DNA of 64,000 nucleotides from Streptomyces sp. P3 (GCF_003032475.1 NZ_CP028369.1:1550001-1614000), one strand, 5' to 3'; counted from the first letter of the stretch, positions 38,610 to 47,332 are shown. Translations and numbers: made by a program. Notes: generated from the letters alone by a model not told the origin.

Positions 38610-39893
38610 GTGGCCCAGGACACCGCACAGCAGCCGCCCAGCACCCCGGCGACCCCCGCACGCACCCTGCTGCCGTCGATCCTGCCCGCCCTCGCCATCG
38701 GCGTGCTGGCGAGCCTGGTGCTCCTGCTGGTGGAGGGGGCGGCCGACCAGCTCCAGCACGTGCTGTGGCGGAACCTCCCGGACGCGCTGGGCGTGGGCCG
38801 GTACTCCGTGCTCTGGATGATGGTCATGCTCACCATGACGGGCGTGCTGGTGGGACTGGTGGTGTGGAAGGCGCCGGGGCACGCCGGTCCCGACCCGGCC
38901 ACGATGGGGCTGGACGCGCGCGTGCTGCCGCCGGCGGTTCTCCCCGGGCTGCTGGTGGCGACGGCGCTGATGCTGGCCGGCGGACCCAGCCTGGGCCCGG
39001 AGAACCCGATCATCGCCGTCAACGTGGCGGTCGTCTTCTGGCTGGGCCACCGGTTCCGGCCGCAGGCGCCGGGCGCGCTGTGGGTGATGCTCGCGGAGGC
39101 GGCGACCATCGGCGCGCTCTTCGGCACGCCGGTGGCGGCGGCGCTGCTCATCTCCGAAGCGCTGGCCGGACGGCAGACCAGGGGGCCGTTGTGGGACAGC
39201 GTCTTCACCCCGCTGGTCGCCGCCGCGGCCGGCGCGATGACGACCACCCTGGTGGCCGATCCGAGCTTCGACATGCACCTGCCGCCGTTCGGCCAGCCCG
39301 GCTGGACCGACCTGTTGGCGGCGACGGTGGTCGCGTCGGCGGGCGCGCTGCTCGGCATGTGCGGCGTCTACGCCTTCCCCTACGTTCACGGCGCCTTCGC
39401 GCGGCTGCGGCACCCCATGCTGATCCTCCCGGCCGGCGGGGTCGTGCTGGGCCTGCTGGCGGCCCTGGGCGGCCATCTGACGCTCTTCAAGGGGCTGGAC
39501 GAGGTCGCGGAGCTCGCGGCCGACCCCGACGGCTGGACGGCCGGCCAGTTCGCCACGATGACGGCGGTGAAGATGGCCGCGCTGGTGGTCGCCGCGACCT
39601 CCGGCTTCCGGGGCGGGCGGATCTTCCCGGCCGTGTTCGTGGGCTCCGCCCTCGGTCTCACCGCCCACGCGCTCGTGCCGGGCGTCCATCCCGCGGTGGG
39701 CGTGGCCACGGGGGTGCTGGGCGTCCTCCTGGCCATCACCCGGCAGGGCTGGGTGAGCCTTTTCGTCGCCGCCGTCCTGGTCGCCTCACCCTCGATCATC
39801 GCCCTGCTCTGCATCGCCTCGCTGCCGGCCTGGCTGCTGGTGACGGGGCGGCCGCAGATGCAGTTGCGCGCGGACGGGACCTCGGTGCGCTGA
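38610..39893 (+). CDS. CLC-type chloride channel/ion transporter
   Basis: The product is 427 residues with about ten to eleven membrane segments. Conserved CLC selectivity loops are visible as GGPSLGPENPIIAVNV, where GPENP corresponds to the GxGEGP loop with the gating Glu, GTPVAAALLISEAL, and TSGFRGGRIFPAVFVGSALG (the GxFxP-like loop). It may be a Cl-/H+ exchanger or channel. An in-frame GTG at 38580 would add ten residues; TATCGT six bases before GTG 38610 suggests a leaderless start there. The promoter region is shared with divergent tipA. It is convergent with the ABC permease gene. Confidence 0.85.
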   Translation: MAQDTAQQPPSTPATPARTLLPSILPALAIGVLASLVLLLVEGAADQLQHVLWRNLPDALGVGRYSVLWMMVMLTMTGVLVGLVVWKAPGHAGPDPATMGLDARVLPPAVLPGLLVATALMLAGGPSLGPENPIIAVNVAVVFWLGHRFRPQAPGALWVMLAEAATIGALFGTPVAAALLISEALAGRQTRGPLWDSVFTPLVAAAAGAMTTTLVADPSFDMHLPPFGQPGWTDLLAATVVASAGALLGMCGVYAFPYVHGAFARLRHPMLILPAGGVVLGLLAALGGHLTLFKGLDEVAELAADPDGWTAGQFATMTAVKMAALVVAATSGFRGGRIFPAVFVGSALGLTAHALVPGVHPAVGVATGVLGVLLAITRQGWVSLFVAAVLVASPSIIALLCIASLPAWLLVTGRPQMQLRADGTSVR

Positions 39894-39974
39894 CGCCCCG
39901 TCCGCTCCGTCGGCGAGCACCCGGCGCCGCCGTCACGGGAGGAGACCGCGGCGACCGGGTTGCGGCACCGGGCG

Positions 39975-40742
39975 TCAGCGGCTCATGCGGCTGAACTTCC
40001 TTACGGCCAGCGGGAAGAAGACCGCGAGCAGGCCCAGCGGCCAGCCCACGGCCGGCCACACGTGGGCGGGGTCCGCGCCCGCGCCGCCGAACAGGTCGCG
40101 CACCGCCGTCGCCGTCCGGGACATCGGGTTCTGTTCGACGGCCGTGCCCAGCCAGTCGGGCATGGACGTGGGCGCGGCGAGAGCGTTGGAGAAAAAGCCG
40201 ACCGGCCAGACGAGGATCTGCACGGTCTGCACCATCTCCGGCCTCCCCGCCACCAGCGCCAGATGGATGCCGACCCACAGCATCGCGAAGCGGAACAGCA
40301 GGAGGAGACCCAGCGCGCCCAGGAAGGAGCCGGGTCCGCCCTGGGGCCGCCAGCCGAGGGCCAGGCCGACGGCGATCAGCACGGCCAGGCTCACGGCCGA
40401 CTGGAGCATGTCGGCCGCCGAACGGCCCACCAGAACCGCGCCGTCGGCCATCGGCATCGCACGGAAGCGGTCGACGACGCCCTTGTCGAGGTCCTGGGTG
40501 ACGGCGACCATCGTGCCCTCCAGGCCGAAGGCCATGGTGAGCGCGAGCATGCCGGGCATCAGATAGTCGAGGTAGGCGCCGCCGACCCCGCGACCGCCGC
40601 CGATCAGGTAGCCGAACATCAGCAGCAGCATCACCGGGAAGACGAACCCGACGGCCAGCCGGCCCGGCCGGCGTGCCCAGTGGGCGAGTTCACGGCGGGT
40701 CATGGTCCAGCAGTCGGTCAGCGCGTACGCGTAGCCGCTCAC
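39975..40742 (-). CDS. ABC transporter permease, DrrB-like
   Basis: The product is 255 residues with six membrane helices ([99 protein letters not shown]). It has the ABC-2 layout and the DrrB-type coupling segment [20 protein letters not shown] 40740-40742 lies within the stop of the ATPase gene (GTGA), so the two are coupled. DrrAB-like exporters remove drugs or lipids; the substrate is unknown. It is the last gene of the PadR-controlled unit. Confidence 0.92.
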   Translation of the reverse strand: MSGYAYALTDCWTMTRRELAHWARRPGRLAVGFVFPVMLLLMFGYLIGGGRGVGGAYLDYLMPGMLALTMAFGLEGTMVAVTQDLDKGVVDRFRAMPMADGAVLVGRSAADMLQSAVSLAVLIAVGLALGWRPQGGPGSFLGALGLLLLFRFAMLWVGIHLALVAGRPEMVQTVQILVWPVGFFSNALAAPTSMPDWLGTAVEQNPMSRTATAVRDLFGGAGADPAHVWPAVGWPLGLLAVFFPLAVRKFSRMSR

Positions 40743-41722
40743 ACGGCCTCCTTCACGGGGTCGCCCGCGCGGTCCACGCGGCCGGTCAGGTGCAGGAAGG
40801 CCTCGTCCAGCGTGGGGCGGCGCAGGGCCACGTCCTCCGCCTCGACGCCGGCCTCCTCCAGCGCGCGGACGACGCCGAAGAGGGCGGCCATGCGGTCGGT
40901 GACGGGTGCGCTGAGAAGCCGCCGGTCGGGGTCGACGGTGACGTCCTCCTCGGGCAGGGGCAGCAGGGCGACCGCCTCCCCCAGGAGGCCCGCGTCGCGC
41001 AGGACGACGTCGATGCGGTCGCCGCCCGTCAGCGCCTTGAGCTCGTCCGCCGTGCCGTCGGCGATGACCCGGCCGCGGTCGACGACGCAGATGCGGTCGG
41101 CCAGTTGGTCGGCCTCCTCCAGGTACTGGGTGGTGAGCACCACCGTCGTGCCGCCGCCGACCAGCGAGCGGACGGCGGACCAGACCTCGGCGCGCCCGCG
41201 CGGGTCGAGCCCGGTGGTCGGCTCGTCCAGGATGAGCACCTCGGGGTCGGCGCCGTGCCGGCCGCCGATGAGGGAGGCCGCGAGGTCCAGTCGGCGGCGC
41301 ATGCCTCCGCTGTAGGAGCGGACCGGTTTGCGGCCGACGCCTGCGAGGCCGAAGCGGTCGAGGAGTTCGACGGCGCGCACGCGTGCGTGGCGGGCGCCCA
41401 GATGGTGGAGGCGTCCGAACAGCTCCAGGTTCTGCCGGCCGTCCAGTTCCTCGTCGAGGGCGGCGTGCTGGCCGAGCAGGCCGATGCGCCGGCGGACCTC
41501 CCGGGCGTCGGCCAGGACGTCGTGTCCGGCCACCTCGACACGTCCGGCGTCCGGTCGCAGCAGCGTGGACAGGATTCTGACCAGGGTCGTCTTGCCCGCG
41601 CCGTTCGGTCCGAGCACCCCCTGGACGGTGCCGCGGGCCACCGTGAGGTCGAGCCCGTCCAGGGCCCATGCCTCCCCGTACCTCTTGCGGACGCCGTCGA
41701 CGGTGATCGCCGTGTCGGCCAT
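40739..41722 (-). CDS. ABC transporter ATP-binding protein, DrrA-like
   Basis: The product is 327 residues. [14 protein letters not shown] is Walker [17 protein letters not shown] the ABC signature, [16 protein letters not shown]alker B with its Glu, and [15 protein letters not shown] the H-loop region. The C-terminal DUF4162-type domain ends in [14 protein letters not shown], typical of DrrA. ATG 41720-41722 follows GGGGG. A longer frame adds nine unconserved residues. It pairs with the overlapping permease gene. The promoter is flanked by two palindromes, described separately. Confidence 0.94.
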   Translation of the reverse strand: MADTAITVDGVRKRYGEAWALDGLDLTVARGTVQGVLGPNGAGKTTLVRILSTLLRPDAGRVEVAGHDVLADAREVRRRIGLLGQHAALDEELDGRQNLELFGRLHHLGARHARVRAVELLDRFGLAGVGRKPVRSYSGGMRRRLDLAASLIGGRHGADPEVLILDEPTTGLDPRGRAEVWSAVRSLVGGGTTVVLTTQYLEEADQLADRICVVDRGRVIADGTADELKALTGGDRIDVVLRDAGLLGEAVALLPLPEEDVTVDPDRRLLSAPVTDRMAALFGVVRALEEAGVEAEDVALRRPTLDEAFLHLTGRVDRAGDPVKEAV

Positions 41723-41742
41723 GGAAGCCCCCACTTCTCGAT

Positions 41743-41804
41743 TAGTCAAACTTGACTACACCATCGAAGGTAACGCGCCTTCCCGTATTCGTCAAAGTTG
41801 ATTA
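41743..41804 (-). promoter_or_regulatory. Promoter of the ABC exporter operon with two operators
   Basis: On the minus strand TTGACG (41790-41795), a 17-base spacer and TACCTT (41767-41772) form a strong vegetative promoter. TAGTCAAACTTGACTA (41743-41758) is a perfect palindrome just past the expected start point. A 13/16 copy, TCGTCAAAGTTGATTA (41789-41804), covers the -35 box. Site centres are 46 bases apart. This is a textbook repression layout, with the PadR gene directly upstream as likely source of the repressor. Confidence 0.8.
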
Positions 41805-42443
41805 GTGCCAGTCCCCGGGATGCCGCTCCCTGGTCGCATACGGGTTCTCCTCGCCCGGCGCGAGCACGCCGACGAACGGCTCGCCCTCACCCGCGAAGGT
41901 GTACGCCCCGCCCTCGATCCGCGCGATCAGGCCGCGGGCCCACTCCGCCTCGGCGTCGGCCGTGTGGAGCCAGAGGTTCATGATCTCGCCGATGTGGCCC
42001 AGCCGGCCGGGTCCCTCCTCGGGGACGTAGTGCTCGGTGACGGCCGATCGCCACGCCTCGATGCCGCGCACGCGCTCCTCCAGGAGCGAGACGGCCTCCG
42101 CCCGCGGGAGGTCGACCACGAAGCCGATGGCGGCGGACTTCACGTCCGTCTTCTGGTCGTAGGAGACCAGCGCCTCGCGCAGCAGCCGGAAGTACTCCTC
42201 GACGCCCGCCTCGGTGACCTCGTACTCGGTGCGCGGCGGGCCGCCCGCGGTGGACGGGGCCGTCTCGTGCTCACGCAGCAGGCCCTGCTTCGCCATCTGC
42301 TTCAGGGCGTGGTAGATCGAGCCCGGCTTGGCGTTGGACCACTCGTGGGCGCCCCAGTACTCCAGGTCGCTGCGCACCTGGTAGCCGTGGGCCCGCCCGT
42401 GCTGGCGCACGGCGCCGAGGACGAGGAGACGGATCGCTGACAT
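41802..42443 (-). CDS. PadR-family transcriptional regulator
   Basis: The product is 213 residues. The N-terminal winged helix reads IRLLVLGAVRQHGRAHGYQVRSDLEYWGAHEWSNAKPGSIYHALKQMAKQGLLRE with the PadR GSIY signature, and the C-terminal dimer domain is helical (AVSLLEERVRGIEAWRSAVTEHY). ATG 42441-42443 has no ribosome site but TAACCT lies six bases upstream, consistent with leaderless translation. Its 3' end overlaps the second operator of the ABC operon, which it probably represses in answer to an exported compound. Confidence 0.92.
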   Translation of the reverse strand: MSAIRLLVLGAVRQHGRAHGYQVRSDLEYWGAHEWSNAKPGSIYHALKQMAKQGLLREHETAPSTAGGPPRTEYEVTEAGVEEYFRLLREALVSYDQKTDVKSAAIGFVVDLPRAEAVSLLEERVRGIEAWRSAVTEHYVPEEGPGRLGHIGEIMNLWLHTADAEAEWARGLIARIEGGAYTFAGEGEPFVGVLAPGEENPYATRERHPGDWH

Positions 42444-42466
42444 GGGCCCAGGTTAGGGCGTGGCCT

Positions 42467-42490
42467 CCGGGTGCCCAGCGGGGCACCCGG
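42467..42490 (-). terminator. Hairpin terminator after the aldehyde dehydrogenase gene
   Basis: CCGGGTGCCC-AGCG-GGGCACCCGG is a perfect ten-base-pair hairpin 23 bases past the dehydrogenase stop and 23 bases before the PadR start. It separates the two units. No T-run. Confidence 0.65.
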
Positions 42491-42513
42491 ACGGCCTCCG
42501 CCCGGTACGGACC

Positions 42514-43977
42514 CTAGAAGGGGAAGCCGCTGCGACCGTGCTGGACCGAGATCCACTTGGTGGTGGTGAAGGACTCCAGGGTGCTCTCGCCGTTGAGACG
42601 GCCGACACCGGAGCTCTTCTCGCCGCCGAACGGGACGATCGGCTCGTCGTGCACGGTGGCGTCGTTGACGTGGAACATGCCGGTCACGACCTGCTTGGCG
42701 AAGGCGACGCCGCGCTCGACGTCACGGGTGTGGACGGCGCCGCTCAGGCCGTACGGCGTGTCGTTGGCGATACGGAGGGCCTCCGCCTCGCCGTCGAAGG
42801 TGTTGATGAAGGCGACCGGACCGAAGACCTCCTGCTGGAGCAGGGCGGAGTCGAGCGGCAGATCGGCGAGGACGGACGGCTCGACGAGGTTGTCGGTGGT
42901 CGCTCCGTGCAGCAGGGCGGTCGCGCCCTCGGCGATCGCCTGCGCGACCGCGCCGGAGACGGCCTCCGCCTGCTGGGAGTTGATGACCGGGCCGATGAGG
43001 GTCTGCGGGTCGCGCGGGTCGCCGGCCTTCAGCGTCCGCACCTTGGCGACGAACTTCTCGGTGAACTCGTCGGCGAGCGAACGGTCGACCAGGATGCGGT
43101 TGGCCGCCATGCAGACCTGGCCCTGGTGGACGAAACGGCTGAAGACGGCCGCGTCCACCGCGTAGTCCACGTCGGCGTCGTCGAGGACGACGAAGGCGCT
43201 GTTGCCGCCGAGTTCGATGACGGACCGCTTGAAGTGCGAGGCGGCGACCGTCGCGACGTGCCGGCCGACCTTGTCGGAGCCGGTGAAGGAGATGACCCGC
43301 GGGACCGGGTGCTCCAGGAAGGCGTCGCCGATCTCGGCGATGTCGGTCACCACGACGTTCAGCAGGCCCGGGGGAAGTCCGGCGTCCTCGAACAGCTTGG
43401 CGATCACCGTGCCGCCGGATATCGGGGTGTTCTGGTGCGGCTTGAGCACCACGGAGTTGCCGAGGGCCAGCGCGGGGGCGACGGACTTCAGCGACAGCAG
43501 GAACGGCACGTTGAAGGGGCTGATCACGGCGACCACGCCGACCGGCTCGCGGTAGACGCGGTTCTCCTTGCCGTCGACCGGCGAGGGCAGGATGCGGCCC
43601 TCGGGGCGCAGCGACAGGTGGATCGATTCGCGCAGGAACTCCTTGGCGAGGTGCAGCTCGAAGGCCGCCTTGCCGAGGGTGCCGCCGGCCTCGGCGACGA
43701 GGATCTCGCTGATCTCCGCCTCGCGCTCCTCGACCAGCCGCAGCACCTTCTCGAACACCGTGCGGCGGGCGTAGGCGTTGGTTGCGGCCCACTGACGCTG
43801 CGCGCGGGCGGCTGCCCGGTAGGCCTCGTCGACCTCGTCGACGGTGGCAATGGTGATCGAGGCGAGCTTCTCACCGTCATAGGGATTGAAGTCGATGATG
43901 TCCCAGGAGCCCGTCCCCGGACGCCACTTACCGTCGATGTACTGCTGGGCCAGGTCGGTGAAGTAGGACGACGACAT
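42514..43977 (-). CDS. Aldehyde dehydrogenase, benzaldehyde/vanillin dehydrogenase-like
   Basis: An NAD(P)-dependent aldehyde dehydrogenase of 487 residues. N156 (SPFNVPF), E255 (VIELGGNSAF) and C289 (HQGQVCMAANR) are the catalytic residues, and FTGSDKVGRH is the cofactor loop. The sequence is closest in character to bacterial benzaldehyde/vanillin dehydrogenases (SSYFTDLAQQYIDGKWRPG start, KSSGVGRLNGESTLESFTTTKWISVQ end), which turn aromatic aldehydes into acids. GAGGGAG precedes ATG 43975-43977. It is a single-gene unit ending in the hairpin at 42467. The natural substrate is inferred. Confidence 0.93.
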   Translation of the reverse strand: MSSSYFTDLAQQYIDGKWRPGTGSWDIIDFNPYDGEKLASITIATVDEVDEAYRAAARAQRQWAATNAYARRTVFEKVLRLVEEREAEISEILVAEAGGTLGKAAFELHLAKEFLRESIHLSLRPEGRILPSPVDGKENRVYREPVGVVAVISPFNVPFLLSLKSVAPALALGNSVVLKPHQNTPISGGTVIAKLFEDAGLPPGLLNVVVTDIAEIGDAFLEHPVPRVISFTGSDKVGRHVATVAASHFKRSVIELGGNSAFVVLDDADVDYAVDAAVFSRFVHQGQVCMAANRILVDRSLADEFTEKFVAKVRTLKAGDPRDPQTLIGPVINSQQAEAVSGAVAQAIAEGATALLHGATTDNLVEPSVLADLPLDSALLQQEVFGPVAFINTFDGEAEALRIANDTPYGLSGAVHTRDVERGVAFAKQVVTGMFHVNDATVHDEPIVPFGGEKSSGVGRLNGESTLESFTTTKWISVQHGRSGFPF

Positions 43978-44086
43978 GTGCTCCCTCGATCCCCTGCTGC
44001 GAACGGCTGCGACCGATCTGCGTCACGATCTGATCACGCGTCATCGTACGGGTGTTTCAAAGGAGTTGGAGGGAAACCGGGAGCCT

Positions 44087-44105
44087 CCCGGGGATTCCCC
44101 CCGGG
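44087..44105 (-). terminator. Hairpin after the XRE regulator gene
   Basis: CCCGGGG-ATTCC-CCCCGGG lies about ten bases past the regulator stop at 44115 on the minus strand. The stem is seven base pairs. It is followed upstream of the aldehyde dehydrogenase gene by AT-richer promoter sequence. Confidence 0.4.
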
Positions 44106-44114
44106 GGCCGGGGG

Positions 44115-44975
44115 TCAGGAGAGCTGGATCAGGCCACGGAGCAGGTCCCGGCTCGCGTCCGGTCCGGGGCTGTCCTGCTGCAGTTCCTTCAGGGCGAGTT
44201 CGTACTGGGCGACGTCCTCGCGCTTGTCCAGGTAGAGGGCGCTGGTGAGCTGCTCCAGGTAGACCACGTCCGACAGATCGGACTCGGGGAAGCTCAGGAT
44301 GGTGAAGGCCCCGGACTCGCCGGCGTGCCCGCCGAAGCTGAACGGCATCACCTGCAACCGGACGTTGGGCCGCTCGGAGACGTCGATCAGATGCTGGAGC
44401 TGCCCGCGCATCACCTCACGGTCGCCGTACGGCCGGCGCAGCGCGGCCTCGTCGAGGACGATGTGCAGGTCGGGGGCGTTCTCGGCGACGAGGTACTTCT
44501 GGCGTTCCAGACGCAGGGCCACGCGCCGGTCGATGTCGGCGGCGCTCGCGCCCCGCATGCCGCGGCTGACGACGGCGTGCGCGTACGCCTCGGTCTGCAG
44601 CAGACCGTGCACGAACTGCACCTCGTACACGCGGATCAGGGCGGCCGCGCCCTCCAGGCCGACGTAGGTGGGGAACCAGTTGGGCAGCACGTCCGAGTAG
44701 CTGTGCCACCAGCCGGCCACGTTGGCCTCACGGGCGAGGCCGACGAGCGCGTGACGCTCGGCGTCGTCCGTGATGCCGTACAGCGTCAGCAGGTCTTCCA
44801 CGTCACGGGTCTTGAAGCTCACCCGGCCCAGTTCCATCCGGCTGATCTTCGACTCCGACGCCCTGATCGAGTATCCCGCCGCCTCGCGCGTGACGCCGCG
44901 GGCCTCACGCAGCCGCCGTAGTTGCGAGCCGAGCAGCATCCGCCGCACCACCGATCCGGGCTCTCCCGCGCTCAC
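44115..44975 (-). CDS. XRE-family regulator with DUF5753
   Basis: The product is 286 residues from GTG 44973-44975, which has GGGAGG nine bases upstream; a TTG six codons earlier is less likely. Residues 14-75 form the helix-turn-helix (LLGSQLRRLREARGVTREAAGYSIRASESKISRMELGRVSFKTRDVEDLL). The DUF5753 ligand-like domain starts GWWHSYSDVLPNWFPTYVGLEGAAALIRVYE and continues through VHGLLQTEAYAHAV and RLQVMPFSFGGHAGESGAFTILSFP. Regulators of this kind in Streptomyces (WhiJ-like) work with a small DUF397 protein and often a lone HATPase; both are encoded next to it. Confidence 0.92.
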   Translation of the reverse strand: MSAGEPGSVVRRMLLGSQLRRLREARGVTREAAGYSIRASESKISRMELGRVSFKTRDVEDLLTLYGITDDAERHALVGLAREANVAGWWHSYSDVLPNWFPTYVGLEGAAALIRVYEVQFVHGLLQTEAYAHAVVSRGMRGASAADIDRRVALRLERQKYLVAENAPDLHIVLDEAALRRPYGDREVMRGQLQHLIDVSERPNVRLQVMPFSFGGHAGESGAFTILSFPESDLSDVVYLEQLTSALYLDKREDVAQYELALKELQQDSPGPDASRDLLRGLIQLS

Positions 44976-45292
44976 GTTCGCCAGCCTCCCCAACCGTCCT
45001 AGGGGCCGCAGTCTGCCACTAAAACACTTCGAGCAGTACTCGTCCGATTACAGAGATGGAACGAACCCAAAGCATACGCACAGCGCGATGCGAAGGAAGA
45101 GTGAGGAGAAAGCAAGAGAAGTGGCGGTGATGGGAGAGAAGTTGGCGGAAAAAATGGCCAAGAAGCGGTACGGGCGGGTCCATTTCGGTCACGTGCACGT
45201 GCATCTGCCCTTGCATCCGCAGTGCGCATCAGAAACCATGGTCCCGCGCCACCGCTGCATCGCAACGACCGCGAATCCCGGGAGTGCCTCGC
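44976..45292. other. Divergent intergenic region of the XRE/HATPase pair
   Basis: This 317-base stretch is poorer in G+C than its neighbours, with a purine-rich centre. It contains the promoters of the XRE gene (minus) and HATPase gene (plus). CGAGCAGTACTCG near 45030 is a small palindrome upstream of the XRE gene. The element shared with the DUF397 gene is at 45192-45221. Short open frames exist but lack coding character. Confidence 0.5.
45192..45221 (+). promoter_or_regulatory. Shared upstream element, copy A (HATPase gene)
   Basis: CGTGCACGTGCATCTGC (45192-45208) is identical to 17 bases upstream of the DUF397 gene, in the same orientation relative to that gene. Partial similarity continues for a further 12 or so bases. 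The 17-mer starts 101 bases before the HATPase start codon. It may be a binding site of the neighbouring XRE regulator. Confidence 0.55.
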
Positions 45293-45799
45293 ATGGGGAC
45301 GAATGGATCGACCATGCTCGAGCCGTTACGGCAGGGCCTTCCGCCGCTGGATCCCGCGGCCGTGTCCAACGCCGCCTCCTGCGCGCTGCCCGCCCGCTAC
45401 GAAGCGGTGCGCGAGGCACGCCGGTTCACCGGGCGAACCCTCGGCCAGTGGGACGTGGGCGACCGGTTCGACGACGTCCGTCTGGTCGTCTCGGAGCTGG
45501 TGACCAACGCGCTGAGACACGGTCTGTCCTCCGACGACGTTCCGCACGTGCCGGACCGGCAACACCCTCCCGTGCGCCTGCACCTGATGCGCTGGACCGG
45601 GCGGCTGGTCTGCGCGGTGCGCGACCCCAGCCACGACAGTCCCCTGCCGCAGGAGAGCGAGGACTTCTCCGCGGAGTCCGGTCGCGGGCTGTTCCTCGTG
45701 GACTCGTTCGCCGACAGCTGGGGCTGGCAGCCGCTCTCCGGCAGCCTGGGCGGCAAGGTGGTCTGGGCGCTGTTCCGGCTGCGCACCCCTGCCGAGTGA
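45293..45799 (+). CDS. RsbW-like HATPase (anti-sigma-type ATP-binding protein)
   Basis: The product is 168 residues. FDDVRLVVSELVTNALRHG is the N box of a GHKL ATPase and ESGRGLFLVDSFADSWGW the G box. There is no histidine phosphoacceptor or other domain. Such stand-alone RsbW-like proteins are numerous in Streptomyces, some acting as anti-sigma factors or partners of XRE/DUF397 regulators. ATG 45293 has GGGAG nine bases upstream and is preferred over GTG 45284. It is divergent from the XRE gene and convergent with the DUF397 gene. Confidence 0.9.
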   Translation: MGTNGSTMLEPLRQGLPPLDPAAVSNAASCALPARYEAVREARRFTGRTLGQWDVGDRFDDVRLVVSELVTNALRHGLSSDDVPHVPDRQHPPVRLHLMRWTGRLVCAVRDPSHDSPLPQESEDFSAESGRGLFLVDSFADSWGWQPLSGSLGGKVVWALFRLRTPAE

Positions 45800-45891
45800 C
45801 ATAGCGCGGCCCGCGTCGACGCCCTGGTTCTACGCGCGTTGCGGGGCCGTTTTCCGCCGATATATCCGATGCGGATCTCCGGGCGGGGCCG

Positions 45892-46152
45892 TCAGCCGCC
45901 GATCAGGTGGTCGAACTCGCCGTCCTTGATGCCCAGGAGCATGGCCTCGATCTCCGCGCGCGTGTAGACGAGCGCCGGACCGTCCGGAAAGCGCGAGTTG
46001 CGCACCGCGACGTCACCGCCCGGCAGTCGCGCGAACTCCACGCAGGAACCCTGCGAGTTGCTGTGCCGGCTCTTCTGCCAGGCAACCCCGTACAGCTGTG
46101 TGGCCGTCATGCCGTTGTACACGTCGTGCCCCCCGTCAACGTGGTGGTCCAC
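45892..46152 (-). CDS. DUF397 protein
   Basis: The product is 86 residues. LYGVAWQKSRHSNSQGSCVEFARLPGGDVAVRNSRFPDGPALVYTRAEIEAMLLGIKDGEFDHLI is a complete DUF397 domain. Proteins of this family are encoded beside XRE/DUF5753 regulators and affect their action in Streptomyces development and antibiotic production. GTG 46150-46152 has AGGGAG six bases upstream; an internal ATG fourteen codons on is possible. The set XRE-HATPase-DUF397 is complete here. Confidence 0.92.
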   Translation of the reverse strand: MDHHVDGGHDVYNGMTATQLYGVAWQKSRHSNSQGSCVEFARLPGGDVAVRNSRFPDGPALVYTRAEIEAMLLGIKDGEFDHLIGG

Positions 46153-46232
46153 AGGTCGCTCCCTGGTGGTGCACTGGCTTGTGTGGCCATTGGTGCCGTT
46201 GTCAACTGTCCCGGATCATAACCCCGTTCATA

Positions 46233-46262
46233 TGCAGCCGCATGAGCAGATGCACGTGCACG
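46233..46262 (-). promoter_or_regulatory. Shared upstream element, copy B (DUF397 gene)
   Basis: Read on the minus strand, CGTGCACGTGCATCTGC (46246-46262) repeats the 17-mer of copy A at 45192. It begins 110 bases before the DUF397 start, against 101 for copy A, and has the same orientation relative to its gene. Similarity continues downstream of the core with mismatches. Confidence 0.55.
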
Positions 46263-46983
46263 CGCGGTGCCTGAGTGGTTACAGCTGTGACGCCTGCTTT
46301 ACCGACGTCGTTCCGTCCGGCCGGGCGTCGGGAGGTGCTCTGGAAAGTCGTCCGGATCGAACCACTTGCGTACGGGGACAGACGCGCGCCGGGGCCTTCG
46401 TGTTCCGTCGACGCGGAAACGGCACGGAATCGGATCGCACCGCAAGGAGCCGCGCGACCGCGACGAGGGCCGTCGCGAAGGCGGCGGTTCCGGCGGACGC
46501 CCGTCGTCCGCTCGGGCCCGCGGGCGACGGTCCGCGGGGCGGCCGGGCCGTGATCCGACCGGGGCCGGGTCAGGGCCCGACGCCACCCACGCCCCTGTGG
46601 TGCCCCGCGGCTCCCCCGTTCCCCGGCGCACGACGACGACGGACGCCGCCCCCGCGTACGACGCGGAGGTCGGCGCGGGGGCGGGGTGGGGTGGCCCGAC
46701 GCATCAGGGCGGGGTCGGCTCGCCGCCGGGGTACGGCTGCGCCTTGGCGGCCAGAGCGAGTAGACGAACGGGGGAACAGCTGCTCGTACGGGTGTGGGAG
46801 GCACAGCACGGAGGACGACGGGCCGTGGCTACGGAAGGTGGCGCGTGCGCGCCGGATCCGGGTGGACGGTATGGGCGTGTACAGGACATGTGCGCGCGTC
46901 CGACCCGTGACCCAAGCGGCGCGGGAGGCGCTCGGGGCACGGTTCAGCGTGCGGAGGCGCAGGGAGGGGGAGGTACGTCACCC
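46263..46983. other. Region of 721 bases without a recognisable gene, upstream of rpmB
   Basis: All open frames here are Arg/Gly/Pro-rich and resemble no family. The part before 46380 includes the AT-richer promoter side of the DUF397 gene. I looked for zinc-independent ribosomal protein paralogues (L31, L33, S14, S18), which often accompany an L28 copy of this type in Streptomyces, and saw none. I also saw no AT-rich palindrome resembling a Zur box. A strong GGGGGAGG ribosome site ends the region. Confidence 0.5.
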
Positions 46984-47295
46984 ATGTCCGCGCACTGCAT
47001 GTCGACCGGCGCCCGGCCCGGCTTCGGCAACCGCGTCTCCCGCTCCCACCGGCGCACGTCGCGCCGCTTCGACCCCAACGTCCAGAGCAAGCGGTACCGG
47101 CTGCCGGTCGAGGGCCGGCACGTACGGCTGCGGCTGAGCACGAAGGGGATCAGGACCGTCGACGTGGTCGGCGTCGAGGCGGCCGTGGCCCGCATGCGGG
47201 CCCGGGGGTGCGGGTCTGACGGCGGTTGCCGGGCCGCTCCCCCGTCGCGCCCGGGCCACCGCCGGGGCTTGCTGGTAGCTTGCTGCGGTCCTTGA
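46984..47295 (+). pseudogene. rpmB: Zinc-independent ribosomal protein L28 with frameshifted C-terminus
   Basis: The reading frame opens [41 protein letters not shown] and continues to [13 protein letters not shown], a complete L28 lacking the CxxC zinc knuckle. Normal L28 would end a few residues later. At the G-run 47204-47208 the frame instead continues for about 28 unrelated residues. Adding one G would give ARG-VRV followed by TGA at 47217-47219, the usual end. So a one-base deletion, real or a sequencing error, extends the protein. GGGGGAGG lies ten bases upstream of ATG 46984. The essential fold is intact, so function may remain. Confidence 0.8.
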
Positions 47296-47332
47296 GGTCC
47301 AGGTTTTTTCGGTCCTAGCTCGGGAGCTTGCA

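Noticed and set aside
45019..45216. Short minus-strand frame beginning M-Q-G-Q-M-H-V-H, and a + frame at 45088 rich in Lys/Glu
   Set aside because: No ribosome site, no family resemblance and no codon bias. The similarity of the first to a frame at 46232 is recorded under the shared-element finding instead.
46263..46983. Search for L31, L33, S14 or S18 paralogues and a Zur box
   Set aside because: None of the characteristic protein motifs appears in any frame and no AT-rich palindrome is present.
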